Source of the DNA: Bacteroidota bacterium
GTDB lineage: Bacteria > Bacteroidota > Bacteroidia > AKYH767-A > OLB10
Reading direction: 5' to 3'
Length of the DNA: 64,000 nt
Assembly (NCBI GenBank): GCA_016713525.1
Contig: JADJOZ010000003.1
Coordinates: 124,001 to 188,000, forward strand
The translations under genes and the position numbers were made by a program. The notes under the pieces were generated by a model. The model ran no database searches. It had not been told where the DNA came from and saw nothing but the letters and a program-made list of their open reading frames with translations. Below, in pieces: positions 9,540-18,629 of the stretch; within the stretch, counting starts at the first letter, position 1, and each line of letters begins with the position of its first letter.

Positions 9540-10576
9540 TGTACAGATCGATTTCAGGACCGGTTAAATTTGCCGTTATTGGCAGCGGACACATTGGTAA
9601 ACGACATGCCGAAATGGTACGCCGTCACCCCGAAGCACAACTGGTGGCTATGTGTGATATTTTACCTCCTGAAACAACCGGTGCTGATGCTTTTCAGGTT
9701 CCATGCTTTACAAAGGCTGAAGATATGTTCACTGCAGGGATTGAAATCGATGTCGTTAATGTTTGTTCGCCGAATGGTTTGCATGCTGAACATGCCCTTA
9801 TTGCGCTCGAAAATTTCAAACATGTGGTTTGTGAAAAACCCATGGCACTGACTAAAGCCGATTGCGAGAAAATTATCTTTAAAGCATTACAAGCTCATAA
9901 AAATGTTTTCTGTGTAATGCAGAATCGCTATTCTCCTCCAAGCCAGTGGCTAAAATCTATTGTTCAGGATCAGATTCTGGGAGAAATTTTTATGGTGCAG
10001 TTAACCTGTTACTGGAATCGCGACGATAGATATTATAAGAAAGGAAACTGGAAAGGTACAGCCGACCTCGATGGAGGAACTTTATTCACACAATTCTCGC
10101 ACTTCATTGATATTATGTACTGGATCTTCGGCGATATCGTTGATATCCAGGCTAAATTCGATGACTTTACTCACGAACATAGTACCGCTTTCGAAGATTC
10201 CGGATTTGTGAATTTCCGATTCAATAATGGTGGAATGGGTTGTATAAATTATACTACCGCAGTTTGGGATTCCAATATGGAAAGCTCTATTTCTGTTGTC
10301 GGAAGCAAAGGAAGTGTGAAAATCGGTGGTCAGTATATGAATGAAGTCGAGTATTGCCATATCGATAATTATAAAATGCCTGAACTCGGTCCGGTTAGTC
10401 CCGCAAACGATTATGGAGCTTATAAAGGATCTGCTGCCAATCACCATTTTATTATCGAAAATGTTATCGACACTTTAAAAGGAAGAACATCAATTACTAC
10501 CAATGCTCTTGAAGGTTTGAAGGTAGTTGAAATTATAGAAAGAATTTACGCATTAAGAAATCTCAAAAAAAAGTAA
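9539..10576 (+). CDS. wbpB: Gfo/Idh/MocA oxidoreductase, WbpB/WlbA-like
   Basis: This 345-residue NAD-dependent dehydrogenase has the Rossmann motif IGSGHIGKRH near residue 15 and the family signature VVCEKPMALT near 97 with the catalytic lysine. A Gfo/Idh C-terminal domain includes DLDGGTLFTQFSHFIDI near 175-190. WbpB/WlbA enzymes oxidise C3 of UDP-GlcNAcA, giving the keto substrate for the WbpE aminotransferase. The start overlaps the wbpD stop by one base. The phenotype cannot be fixed by sequence alone because the superfamily is broad, but the neighbours point strongly to this step. Confidence 0.88.
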   Translation: MYRSISGPVKFAVIGSGHIGKRHAEMVRRHPEAQLVAMCDILPPETTGADAFQVPCFTKAEDMFTAGIEIDVVNVCSPNGLHAEHALIALENFKHVVCEKPMALTKADCEKIIFKALQAHKNVFCVMQNRYSPPSQWLKSIVQDQILGEIFMVQLTCYWNRDDRYYKKGNWKGTADLDGGTLFTQFSHFIDIMYWIFGDIVDIQAKFDDFTHEHSTAFEDSGFVNFRFNNGGMGCINYTTAVWDSNMESSISVVGSKGSVKIGGQYMNEVEYCHIDNYKMPELGPVSPANDYGAYKGSAANHHFIIENVIDTLKGRTSITTNALEGLKVVEIIERIYALRNLKKK

Positions 10577-10586
10577 AATAAACAGC

Positions 10587-11876
10587 ATGTATCAGGACAT
10601 CATCAGTAAAAAGAAAAAAATTGCAGTAATCGGACTGGGCTACGTTGGTTTGCCTATCGCTCTCGAATTCGCCCGCAAAGTATCGGTTATTGGTTTTGAT
10701 ATCAATAAAGGTCGTGTGGATCTTATGAAAAATGGAATTGACCCCAGCGGTGAACTCGATGCCGAAGCTTTTGTTGGTTGCGATATCGTATTCACTGATT
10801 CACTCGATGAACTTAAGGAGGCTTCATTCTTTATTGTTGCTGTTCCAACTCCTATCGATGAGCATAATCTGCCCGACCTGAAACCTATTTTATCTGCTTC
10901 CCGAACTATCGGTAAAGTGCTTAAAAAGGGCGATTACGTTGTTTATGAATCAACAGTCTATCCCGGTTGTACCGAAGAGGATTGCATACCTGTTCTTGAA
11001 GAAGTTTCAGGTTTGAAATTCATGGAAGATTTTAAAATTGGCTATTCCCCTGAAAGGATTAATCCGGGTGATAAGGAACATACATTGGCTAAAATCATGA
11101 AAGTGGTTTCCGGTTGTTCTCCCGAATCACTCGAGGAAATTGCTAAAACATACCAGATTGTTGTACAAGCCGGTGTTCATAAAGCAAGCTCTATAAAAGT
11201 AGCTGAAGCTGCAAAAATTATTGAGAACACACAGCGTGATGTGAATATTGCACTGATGAATGAACTCTCTATTATCTTCAATAAAATGGGGATTAATACT
11301 TATGAGGTTCTTGAAGCTGCAGGTACCAAATGGAATTTCCTGAAGTTTATGCCGGGCCTTGTTGGTGGTCACTGTATCGGAGTTGATCCATATTATCTGA
11401 CTTATAAAGCTCAGGAACTTGGATATCATGCTCAGGTAATCAATTCCGGACGTTATGTAAATGACTCCATGGGTTTTTATGTGGCGAAACAAACTGTTAA
11501 AAAATTAATTGCTCTTGGTAAGGATATTAATAAATCGAGAGTGCTTGTGATGGGTGCTACTTTTAAAGAAGATGTTGAAGATATCCGTAATTCCAAAGTT
11601 GCCGATGTTATTAATGAGTTTAAATCGTATGGCGTAAAAACCGAAGTAACCGATCCTCATGCCGATTCAAAAGAATTGCACCATGAATACGGTTTCGATC
11701 TTATTGAAAAAATCGGTACAGGTTATGATGCCGTAGTGATCGCCGTTAATCATAAAGAGTATCTTAATATAGATGAAAAATACCTGCTTTCAATTTGTAA
11801 TCCCGATGCTGTGATTGTCGATTTGAAAGGAATTCTTAGAGGTAAAATTCATCAGCTTAAATACTGGAGCTTGTAA
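10587..11876 (+). CDS. UDP-N-acetylhexosamine 6-dehydrogenase (TviB/WbpO/WbpA type)
   Basis: A 429-residue nucleotide-sugar dehydrogenase. It has GLGYVGLPIALEF at the N-terminus, PTPIDEHNLPDL near 92, ESTVYPG near 115, GYSPERINPGD near 152, and the catalytic-cysteine motif GLVGGHCIGVDPYYLT near 257. These are the hallmarks of the TviB/WbpO group that oxidises UDP-GlcNAc or UDP-GalNAc rather than UDP-Glc. The product UDP-GlcNAcA (or GalNAcA) would feed WbpB-WbpE-WbpD, and the WbpP-like epimerase at 14061 could interconvert gluco and galacto forms. It is distinct from ugd at 6646, so the operon holds both a hexose and a HexNAc oxidation arm. Confidence 0.9.
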   Translation: MYQDIISKKKKIAVIGLGYVGLPIALEFARKVSVIGFDINKGRVDLMKNGIDPSGELDAEAFVGCDIVFTDSLDELKEASFFIVAVPTPIDEHNLPDLKPILSASRTIGKVLKKGDYVVYESTVYPGCTEEDCIPVLEEVSGLKFMEDFKIGYSPERINPGDKEHTLAKIMKVVSGCSPESLEEIAKTYQIVVQAGVHKASSIKVAEAAKIIENTQRDVNIALMNELSIIFNKMGINTYEVLEAAGTKWNFLKFMPGLVGGHCIGVDPYYLTYKAQELGYHAQVINSGRYVNDSMGFYVAKQTVKKLIALGKDINKSRVLVMGATFKEDVEDIRNSKVADVINEFKSYGVKTEVTDPHADSKELHHEYGFDLIEKIGTGYDAVVIAVNHKEYLNIDEKYLLSICNPDAVIVDLKGILRGKIHQLKYWSL

Positions 11877-11907
11877 TCTGGCACAGATTACGGAACTATA
11901 ACCTCAG

Positions 11908-12975
11908 ATGAGTGATAAAAGAAAAATTCTGGTAACAGGAGGGACCGGGTTCATCGGTTCTCATACTGTGGTGGAATTAATCGGCAAAGGTTACGATGTA
12001 ATTATAGCTGATGATCTTTCCAATTCCAGATTGGAGGTTGTAGATGCTATTCGGGAAGTTTCAAAAGGTATTCTTCCTCTTTTTATCCGGATTGATCTCT
12101 GTGATCGCAATGCTACTCTGGAACTTTTTCAACATCATAAGCCTGATGCTGTAATTCACTTTGCAGCAAAAAAATTAGTTGGCGAATCTGTCAGCAACCC
12201 ACTCCTTTATTCTAGAAATAATATTGGCTCCCTCTTAAATGTTATTGAGGGTGCCATGAGTATCGGTTGTCATGATCTGGTTTTTTCGTCGTCATGCACA
12301 GTTTATGGTCAGCCTGATGTGCTTCCCGTGAATGAATTTGCACCGCTTAAAAAAGCTGAATCTCCTTACGGGAATACTAAAAAAATTGCAGAGGATATTC
12401 TTACTGATACTGTTTAGGCTACCGCAATGAAAGTGATCTCTTTGCGTTATTTTAATCCTGTAGGCGCTCATCATTCTGCATTAATTGGGGAATATCCTCA
12501 GGGAGCACCCGCTAATCTGATGCCTATCATTACTCAGGTCGCAATTGGGAAACGGGAATCATTCAGTGTTTTTGGCACCGATTATAATACTTCAGACGGC
12601 ACTTGTGTCCGCGATTATATTCATGTTGTGGATGTAGCCAAAGCTCATGTTGCTGCTATTGAGCGACTTCATGAAGGTGGCTCGTCTGAAAGGTTTGAAG
12701 TATTTAATCTTGGAACAGGTATTGGCATTTCTGTTTTTGGAATGATCAATGCCTTTGAAAAAGTGAACGGTTTAAAGTTAAATTATAAAATTACCGATCG
12801 CCGGCCTGGAGATGTTGAACAGGTATGGGCCGATACCAGTTTGGCAAATAAAGTGCTGAACTGGAAAGCAGAAAAATCGCTTGAAGAGATGGTTGCAAGT
12901 GCCTGGGCCTGGGAAAAAGCCCTCGCCGCTAAAACCAATGCTCAATTATCGGGGAAAGGAGTTGTAAAGTCATGA
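11908..12975 (+). CDS. galE: UDP-glucose 4-epimerase, interrupted by an in-frame TAG
   Basis: Two segments in the same frame are separated only by a TAG codon at 12415-12417. Segment one (169 residues) has the NAD motif GGTGFIGSH, FAAKKLVGES, FSSSCTVYG and the YGNTK form of YxxxK. Segment two resumes with SLRYFNPVGAH and carries GTCVRDYIHVVD and RPGDVEQVWAD. Together they make a full-length GalE of about 355 residues. The codon after D-T-V is usually Lys or Gln, so a single base change (AAG or CAG to TAG) explains the break. No shift of frame is involved. Either UDP-Gal/UDP-Glc interconversion is lost here, or the base is a sequencing error. The 3' end overlaps rfbB by four bases (ATGA). Confidence 0.85.
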
Positions 12976-14030
12976 AGTTATTAATAACTGGAGGAGCAGG
13001 ATTTATTGGCTCGCATGTAGTGCGACGCTTTGTATTGAACTATCCTCAGTATATGATTTATAATCTCGATTTGTTAACTTATGCCGGTAATCTCGAAAAT
13101 ATCCGTGATATTGAAAATAAATCCAATTATAAATTTATAAAAGGTGATATCTCTGATGAGTCTTTTATAAAAAATCTTTTTCAGGAAATTCAGTTTTATG
13201 CAATCATTCATCTGGCTGCTGAATCTCATGTCGATCGAAGTATCAGCAATCCACTGGAATTTGTTAAAACCAATGTGCTTGGCACTGCTAATTTACTCAA
13301 TGCTGCCAGAACGCTTTGGTACAATTTTGCAACAGATTTTAAGAATCATCGGTTTTATCACATTTCAACAGATGAAGTATATGGATCCTTAGGAAGCAGC
13401 GGTCATTTCACCGAGTCTACGCCTTATGACCCAAGAAGTCCCTATTCAGCTTCTAAAGCAGCATCAGACCATTTAGTCAGAGCTTACTTCCATACATTCA
13501 ATTTGCCGGTAGTAATATCCAATTGTTCAAATAATTATGGTGCATTTCAGTTCCCTGAGAAGTTGATCCCACTCATGATTCATAATATCAAAAACAATAA
13601 ACCATTGCCTGTTTACGGAAAAGGTGAAAATGTTCGCGACTGGCTTTGGGTGAATGATCATGCTGCTGCAATTGATACCATTTTTCATAAAGGTATTATA
13701 GGCGAAACATATAACATTGGCGGTAATAACGAATGGAAAAATATTGATCTGGTACTGTATTTGTGCCGGTTGATGGATCACAAATTGAATCGTGAGCCGG
13801 GAACTTCCGCTAAATTGATCACATATGTAAAAGATCGCGCAGGTCATGATCTCCGGTATGCAATCGATTCTTCCAAATTAAAACGTGAACTCAACTGGGA
13901 ACCTTCAATCACCTTTGAAACCGGTCTTGAAATGACAGTCGATTGGTATTTGAATAATCAGCAATGGCTTGAAGATGTGACTTCAGGTAATTATTTAAAG
14001 TATTACGAAAACCAATATATGAACAGGTAA
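12972..14030 (+). CDS. rfbB: dTDP-glucose 4,6-dehydratase
   Basis: The enzyme makes dTDP-4-keto-6-deoxyglucose, the entry point to rhamnose and other deoxysugars. It has 352 residues with GGAGFIGSHVV at the N-terminus, HLAAESHVDRSI near residue 80, HISTDEVYGSLG near 133 (catalytic Thr-Asp-Glu), and YSASKAASD near 158 (YxxxK). SNCSNNYGAFQFPEKLIP near 178 is diagnostic for RfbB. The start overlaps the galE stop. No rfbA, rfbC or rfbD lies nearby, so the rest of the dTDP-sugar path must be encoded elsewhere. Confidence 0.95.
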   Translation: MKLLITGGAGFIGSHVVRRFVLNYPQYMIYNLDLLTYAGNLENIRDIENKSNYKFIKGDISDESFIKNLFQEIQFYAIIHLAAESHVDRSISNPLEFVKTNVLGTANLLNAARTLWYNFATDFKNHRFYHISTDEVYGSLGSSGHFTESTPYDPRSPYSASKAASDHLVRAYFHTFNLPVVISNCSNNYGAFQFPEKLIPLMIHNIKNNKPLPVYGKGENVRDWLWVNDHAAAIDTIFHKGIIGETYNIGGNNEWKNIDLVLYLCRLMDHKLNREPGTSAKLITYVKDRAGHDLRYAIDSSKLKRELNWEPSITFETGLEMTVDWYLNNQQWLEDVTSGNYLKYYENQYMNR

Positions 14031-14060
14031 CGGTTTCCCGGACCTTAATTTTTACAGCAC

Positions 14061-15059
14061 ATGACGCAATTAACCAAAGGTATCTTTCATACACCCGATA
14101 TTACCGAAAAATCGGTTTTAATAACCGGTGGCGCAGGATTTATCGGATCTAATATTGTTGAGTACCTTCTTAATAATGGTGCGCGTAAAGTCAGAGTCCT
14201 CGATAATTTATCGAATGGCTTCAAACGAAATGTGGAACCATATCTCAATAATCCTGCTTTCGAATTTATAGAAGGTGATATCACCAGCCCTGAAACATGT
14301 GCAAAAGCCTGCGAAGGAATTAATTTGGTAAGTCATCAGGCTGCACTCGGATCAGTTCCACGCTCAATTGCCTTTCCACAACAAACCCATGCCGCCAATG
14401 CAACCGGTTTTCTGAATATGCTGGTCGCCGCCCGTGATGCAAATGTGGATCGATTTGTTTATGCATCGTCTTCTTCCGTTTATGGCGATCTTACCGATTC
14501 ACCAAAAGTGGAATCTAAAATTGGTAAATCACTTTCTCCTTATGCCGTGTCCAAGTATACCAATGAATTGTATGCTGGAGTTTTTTCTCTCAATTATAAC
14601 ATGAAGGTGATCGGTCTCCGATACTTTAATGTGTTCGGCCCCCGTCAGGATCCAAATGGCCCTTATGCAGCTGCTATTCCTTTGTTTATGGATGCTTTAC
14701 TGAATGACAAAAATGCATGGCTAAATGGTGACGGTGAGCAAACCCGTGACTTCACTTTCGTGCAAAATGCTGTTCAGGCTAATATCAGAGCATTCTTTAC
14801 ACCGCATCCCGAAGCATTTAATAAAGTGTATAATGTGGCTGTTGGTGAAAACATATCGGTGAAAGAACTGTTTCATATGTTAGCAAACATTGCCGGTGTT
14901 CCTGCTAAACCAAAACACCGCGATGAAAGACCCGGAGATATTAAAAACTCTTTAGCTGATATTTCTCTGGCAAGAAAATTCTTAGGTTATGAACCGGAAG
15001 TGAAATTGAAAGAAGGCCTCGCAATTACTTTCGATTGGTTTAGTAAGAATTTTAAATAG
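14061..15059 (+). CDS. wbpP: UDP-GlcNAc(A) 4-epimerase, WbpP/TviC-like
   Basis: A 332-residue extended SDR enzyme. Motifs are ITGGAGFIGSNI near 21, HQAALGSVPRSI near 92, YASSSSVYGD near 135, SPYAVSKYTNELYA near 155 (YxxxK) and GLRYFNVFGPRQDPNGPYAA near 185. These closely follow the WbpP/TviC group, which acts on N-acetylated UDP-hexoses or their uronates. A longer N-terminal extension (about 15 residues) before the Rossmann motif is also usual there. With the TviB/WbpO-type dehydrogenase upstream, the pair could make UDP-GalNAcA as in Vi antigen or O6 antigen synthesis. Confidence 0.88.
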   Translation: MTQLTKGIFHTPDITEKSVLITGGAGFIGSNIVEYLLNNGARKVRVLDNLSNGFKRNVEPYLNNPAFEFIEGDITSPETCAKACEGINLVSHQAALGSVPRSIAFPQQTHAANATGFLNMLVAARDANVDRFVYASSSSVYGDLTDSPKVESKIGKSLSPYAVSKYTNELYAGVFSLNYNMKVIGLRYFNVFGPRQDPNGPYAAAIPLFMDALLNDKNAWLNGDGEQTRDFTFVQNAVQANIRAFFTPHPEAFNKVYNVAVGENISVKELFHMLANIAGVPAKPKHRDERPGDIKNSLADISLARKFLGYEPEVKLKEGLAITFDWFSKNFK

Positions 15060-15074
15060 GTTAGTGTACTCATT

Positions 15075-15818
15075 ATGTTGAAATCATTGTTTGGTGGATT
15101 TGGTAAGAAGGAAGAGCCTTTAACGGACTTTTCTTTTCTGGGAACAGATATGCATTCTCACCTGATTCCCGGTATCGATGATGGCGCTAAAACTATTGAA
15201 GATTCCCTTGAACTCATCAAGGAATTGCATAGCCTTGGGTTTAAGAAATTATATACCACACCTCATATTATGAGTGATTATTTCAGAAATACTCCTGAAA
15301 TAATTAATGCCGGTTTGGAAGAAGTACGCGCAGCCATTAAAGCTGCAGAAATACCGGTAGAAATTTTTGCAGCTGCTGAATATTATTTTGATGATGGGTT
15401 TGTGAAAAAACTGGAAAATGAAAAATTGCTGACTATAGGTACTAATTACCTGCTGTTCGAAATTTCATATATAAATTGCCCTGAAAATATTTCGGATGTG
15501 ATCTTCAGAATGCAGATTCTGGGTTATAGACCTGTAATGGCTCATCCGGAAAGATACCCTTTTTGGCATAATAATTTTGATCAATACAAAACTTTCCGTG
15601 ATCAGGGTGTGCTGCTCCAGGTAAACCTGAATTCTTTAGGTGGCTACTACGGTCACGATGCAAAACGGATCGCTGAAAAAATGGTTCAGGAAAATATTGT
15701 TGATCTGCTTGGTACCGATTGTCATCACATGAAACACGTCGCAGGTTTGCAGCGAACTCTTAAAGAGAAAACCCTGAAGAAATTAATCGACATCAATTTG
15801 CTGAATAAGCACCTTTGA
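15075..15818 (+). CDS. CpsB/YwqE-type tyrosine-protein phosphatase (PHP domain)
   Basis: A 247-residue PHP-family metallophosphatase. Metal-binding motifs are DMHSHLIPGIDDG near residue 25, TTPHIM near 57, AAAEYYFDDGF near 96, MAHPERYPFW near 155 and GTDCHHMKH near 215. CpsB-type enzymes dephosphorylate the BY-kinase (Wzc/CpsD) that controls capsule and exopolysaccharide export, so this last gene ties the sugar-supply operon to polysaccharide assembly. No BY-kinase or Wza-like exporter is in the window. It follows the epimerase by 15 bases. Confidence 0.9.
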   Translation: MLKSLFGGFGKKEEPLTDFSFLGTDMHSHLIPGIDDGAKTIEDSLELIKELHSLGFKKLYTTPHIMSDYFRNTPEIINAGLEEVRAAIKAAEIPVEIFAAAEYYFDDGFVKKLENEKLLTIGTNYLLFEISYINCPENISDVIFRMQILGYRPVMAHPERYPFWHNNFDQYKTFRDQGVLLQVNLNSLGGYYGHDAKRIAEKMVQENIVDLLGTDCHHMKHVAGLQRTLKEKTLKKLIDINLLNKHL

Positions 15819-16088
15819 TTCGTTTTTTATAGCTTTCCGAATATTAGCTGATTCCATTTTGACTTATTTGCTGACCGTAAAATGACAAATCGCCCATTTT
15901 ACGTTCTCTTTTAATCATCATTGTTTACACCTCACCTGATCAGGAGCACCCCGTTTTAGGCACAAGTTGCCTGCTCACTCATAGCAGAATGTTGCCTATT
16001 TCCCCTCTTTATGTATTATCCCAACCTCAATTTGGCTAAAATTACAAGTCTGACTTGATCAGAATAAGGCAATTTTTATTCATTTATG

Positions 16089-16117
16089 TTGCACCTGTTT
16101 AAATCTTATGTATCTTG
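16089..16117 (+). promoter_or_regulatory. Possible promoter in the 15819-16257 gap
   Basis: The 439-base gap has no gene. A TTG at 16089-16091 and TATCTTG at 16111-16117 are 19 bases apart, close to the Bacteroidota -33/-7 arrangement, though the -7 box lacks one T. Downstream at 16132-16137 sits AGGAGG, five bases before a six-codon ORF (16143-16160). Confidence 0.3.
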
Positions 16118-16257
16118 AAGTAATATTAATCAGGAGGCTTAAATGTCCGATATTCAATAAGTTTGATTTGAATGGAGTTACATTGTAAGTCAGGGAAAAT
16201 GAAACTTTCCGGATTATTGAAAAAGAATTAAGATACAAAAAATAGCTTAAAATTAAC

Positions 16258-17829
16258 ATGTCAAAGCAATCGTCAGATCAGGTTTTCAGGTTAATTAAAT
16301 CATTAACATCCGCTGAAAAGCGATATTTTAAAATTTTTGCCGGCCGACATACCATTGGCGATAAAAATGAATATGTGAGTTTGTTTGATGCAATAGATAA
16401 ACAGGAGGCATACAATGAGGGCAAGCTTTTGGTGCAATTTACCAACTCCACTTTTGCCCATACTCCTGCCATTGCTAAAAATCGCCTCTACGAAACAATT
16501 CTGAAAAGCCTGCATGCATTTCATGCCGATTCTTCCGTGGAAGTTGAATTACAACGACTACTTCATTACACCGAAATTCTGTTTAAGAAATCACTGTACG
16601 ACGAAAGCAAAAAAACACTGGCCCGTGCATTTAAACTGGCAACAAGATTCGAAAAGCATTTTACCCTGCTCGAAATACAGAAGTGGGAAAAACGTCTCAT
16701 GGAAAAGGATTCTTATGCTTCAAATAATATTGAAGATATTACCAATATGCTTCAGCAGGATGAAGAAATTTTAGGTAAACTGAAAAATTACACCGATTTC
16801 TGGTACATAAAAAGCCGGCTTTTTTTATTGCTTAATAAAAAAGGAAAGGTAAGGGATAGTAATGAGTTGAATAATTTTAAAACTATAATCGATAATACTT
16901 TGCTGAAGAATGAGGATGAAGCCCTTTCTTATGAATCCCGTTATCTCTATTATCACATCTACAGCGCTTACTATTTTGGTATCGGTGATTATAAAAATTC
17001 ATACATCTACATTCGAAAACACCTTGAATTAATTGAACAGAATGCCGAGTTGTTTGATGAAGAACCAAATAAATATTTTGCAGTGTTGAGTAATATGATT
17101 TATCTCTGCACCCAGCTTCGCAAATTCGATGAAATTCCCGTCTATCTTGGTAAGCTAAAAGCTATTCCCCACAGTAATGTACGGAAGATGAATGAAGATA
17201 TGGAGATCAAATTGTTCAGCAGTACTTTCAGCGCTGAGCTTAGCCTCTATATTCAAACCGGTGAATTCGATATGGCACTCGATCTTGTTGATGATATTGA
17301 AGCGGGCCTGAAAAAGTATAAAAGTAAGTTGAGCAAAATCCGTGTCGCGTATTTTTATTTTAATCTCTCAATAGTTTATTTTGCCCTCGGCGATTATTCT
17401 GGTGCATTGAAATGGATAAATCAGTTGCTGAATGATGGTGATATCGACTCAAGTCAGGATATCCATTGCATGGGTCGTATTCTCAATCTGATTATTCACC
17501 TGGAAATGGGGAACAGTGATCTGATTCCTTACACCTTCCGCTCTACTCAACGTTATTTATCCAAAAGGAAAAGAATCTATCGGTTCGAATCCGTTTTCCT
17601 GAATTTCATAAACCGACTTTCAAAAGCCGACACTTCTGTTGATATAAAAAACTGCTATCAGGCACTGAGACCTGAGTTGCAAAACTTATCTAAAGATCCT
17701 TTTGAAAAAAGCGTTTTCGAATATTTCGATTTCATAACCTGGGTGGAAGGCAAATATTTAAATGTTCCCTTCCGGAATATGGTTCGCAAAAAAATTGAAC
17801 AAGGCAACCTCAAGGAATTATTGAATTAA
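16258..17829 (+). CDS. Hypothetical all-helical (TPR-like) protein
   Basis: I do not recognise a named family. The 523-residue protein has no signal peptide or membrane span. It is rich in paired amphipathic helices with A/L/Y periodicity such as SYIYIRKHLELIEQN, MALDLVDDIEAGLKKY and VYFALGDYSGALKWINQLL, as in tetratricopeptide repeats, between roughly residues 195 and 420. The N-terminus (residues 8-25, FRLIKSLTSAEKRYFKIF) is a conserved-looking opening seen in Bacteroidota cytoplasmic proteins of unknown role. It stands alone between the sugar operon and slyD. A scaffolding or protein-binding role is inference only. Confidence 0.8.
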   Translation: MSKQSSDQVFRLIKSLTSAEKRYFKIFAGRHTIGDKNEYVSLFDAIDKQEAYNEGKLLVQFTNSTFAHTPAIAKNRLYETILKSLHAFHADSSVEVELQRLLHYTEILFKKSLYDESKKTLARAFKLATRFEKHFTLLEIQKWEKRLMEKDSYASNNIEDITNMLQQDEEILGKLKNYTDFWYIKSRLFLLLNKKGKVRDSNELNNFKTIIDNTLLKNEDEALSYESRYLYYHIYSAYYFGIGDYKNSYIYIRKHLELIEQNAELFDEEPNKYFAVLSNMIYLCTQLRKFDEIPVYLGKLKAIPHSNVRKMNEDMEIKLFSSTFSAELSLYIQTGEFDMALDLVDDIEAGLKKYKSKLSKIRVAYFYFNLSIVYFALGDYSGALKWINQLLNDGDIDSSQDIHCMGRILNLIIHLEMGNSDLIPYTFRSTQRYLSKRKRIYRFESVFLNFINRLSKADTSVDIKNCYQALRPELQNLSKDPFEKSVFEYFDFITWVEGKYLNVPFRNMVRKKIEQGNLKELLN

Positions 17830-18067
17830 ACGACCTTTAACAAGGCAATTTTCTTATTGTTCCTTTACCTGAAATCTCCGATTGGTGCTGATTAATCCGG
17901 ATTTTAATAGTTCATAATAGCAACTATTTGATTTACAGAAATATGCAGTTTTGTATTTACAGATTTTTCCCCGAATTTTGCACTGTTGCATTCAGCTTCC
18001 CTCATAATACCGGAACCTGTTTCAAAAAGAACCGGGATTCCGGATGTTTTATTATTAAAAAAATCTC

Positions 18068-18579
18068 ATGAAAATTGACAAAAACAAAGTGGTTTCGGTC
18101 ACTTACCGGTTGGAAGCAAATCCTGCAGGAGCAGAAAAAAACACATTGAAACTGCTGGCGCCGATCGCCCATTAACATTTCTGTTTGGCTCCGGCGGACT
18201 AATACCTGCATTTGAAGAAAATTTAGCAGGTCTGGTAGTAGGAAATAATTTCGCCTTTAGTATCGATGCGGTTAATGCTTACGGTGAATTAGAACCCGAA
18301 GCACTCGTTGATATCCCTATGGATGTTTTTAAAGTTGATGGCGTTATCGATATGTCGATGCTTGTTGTTGGAAATGTTATTCCAATGAGCGATCGCGATG
18401 GTAATCGTCTCGATGGTCGTGTGAATGCCATTGGTGGCGACTCCGTGAAAATGGATTTTAATCACCCATTAGCCGGACACCAGCTACACTTTAGTGGTGA
18501 GGTTATTGAAGTACGTGAAGCTTCTGAAGAAGAATTAGCACACGGACATGCCCACACTCCGGGAATGCACGGTCACTAA
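18068..18579 (+). CDS. slyD: SlyD-type FKBP peptidyl-prolyl isomerase, frameshifted
   Basis: From the ATG at 18068 the frame gives MKIDKNKVVSVTYRLEANPAGAEK and then fails at a run of seven A (18135-18141). Adding one A restores A-E-K-K-H-I-E-T and joins to DRPLTFLFGSGGLIPAFE, giving a protein of about 170 residues. The FKBP domain has the insert-in-flap region (VDIPMDVFK...GNVIPMSDRDG...LDGRV) and a C-terminal His-rich tail (HGHAHTPGMHGH) that binds nickel in SlyD. The only lesion is in a homopolymer, so a sequencing error is as likely as a real mutation. Role: proline isomerase and chaperone in the cytoplasm. Confidence 0.85.
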
Positions 18580-18600
18580 TAAAATTGTTGAAACTGAATT

Positions 18601-18629
18601 AAAGCCCGGAAATTTTTCGGGCTTTTTTT
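18601..18629. terminator. Bidirectional terminator between slyD and the EamA gene
   Basis: AAAGCCCG pairs with CGGGCTTT around a nine-base loop, with T-rich tracts on both strands. The two genes converge here, and the minus-strand stop lies inside the T tract. Confidence 0.85.

Noticed and set aside
15819..16257. tRNA or small RNA gene
   Set aside because: No cloverleaf or known RNA motif was found.
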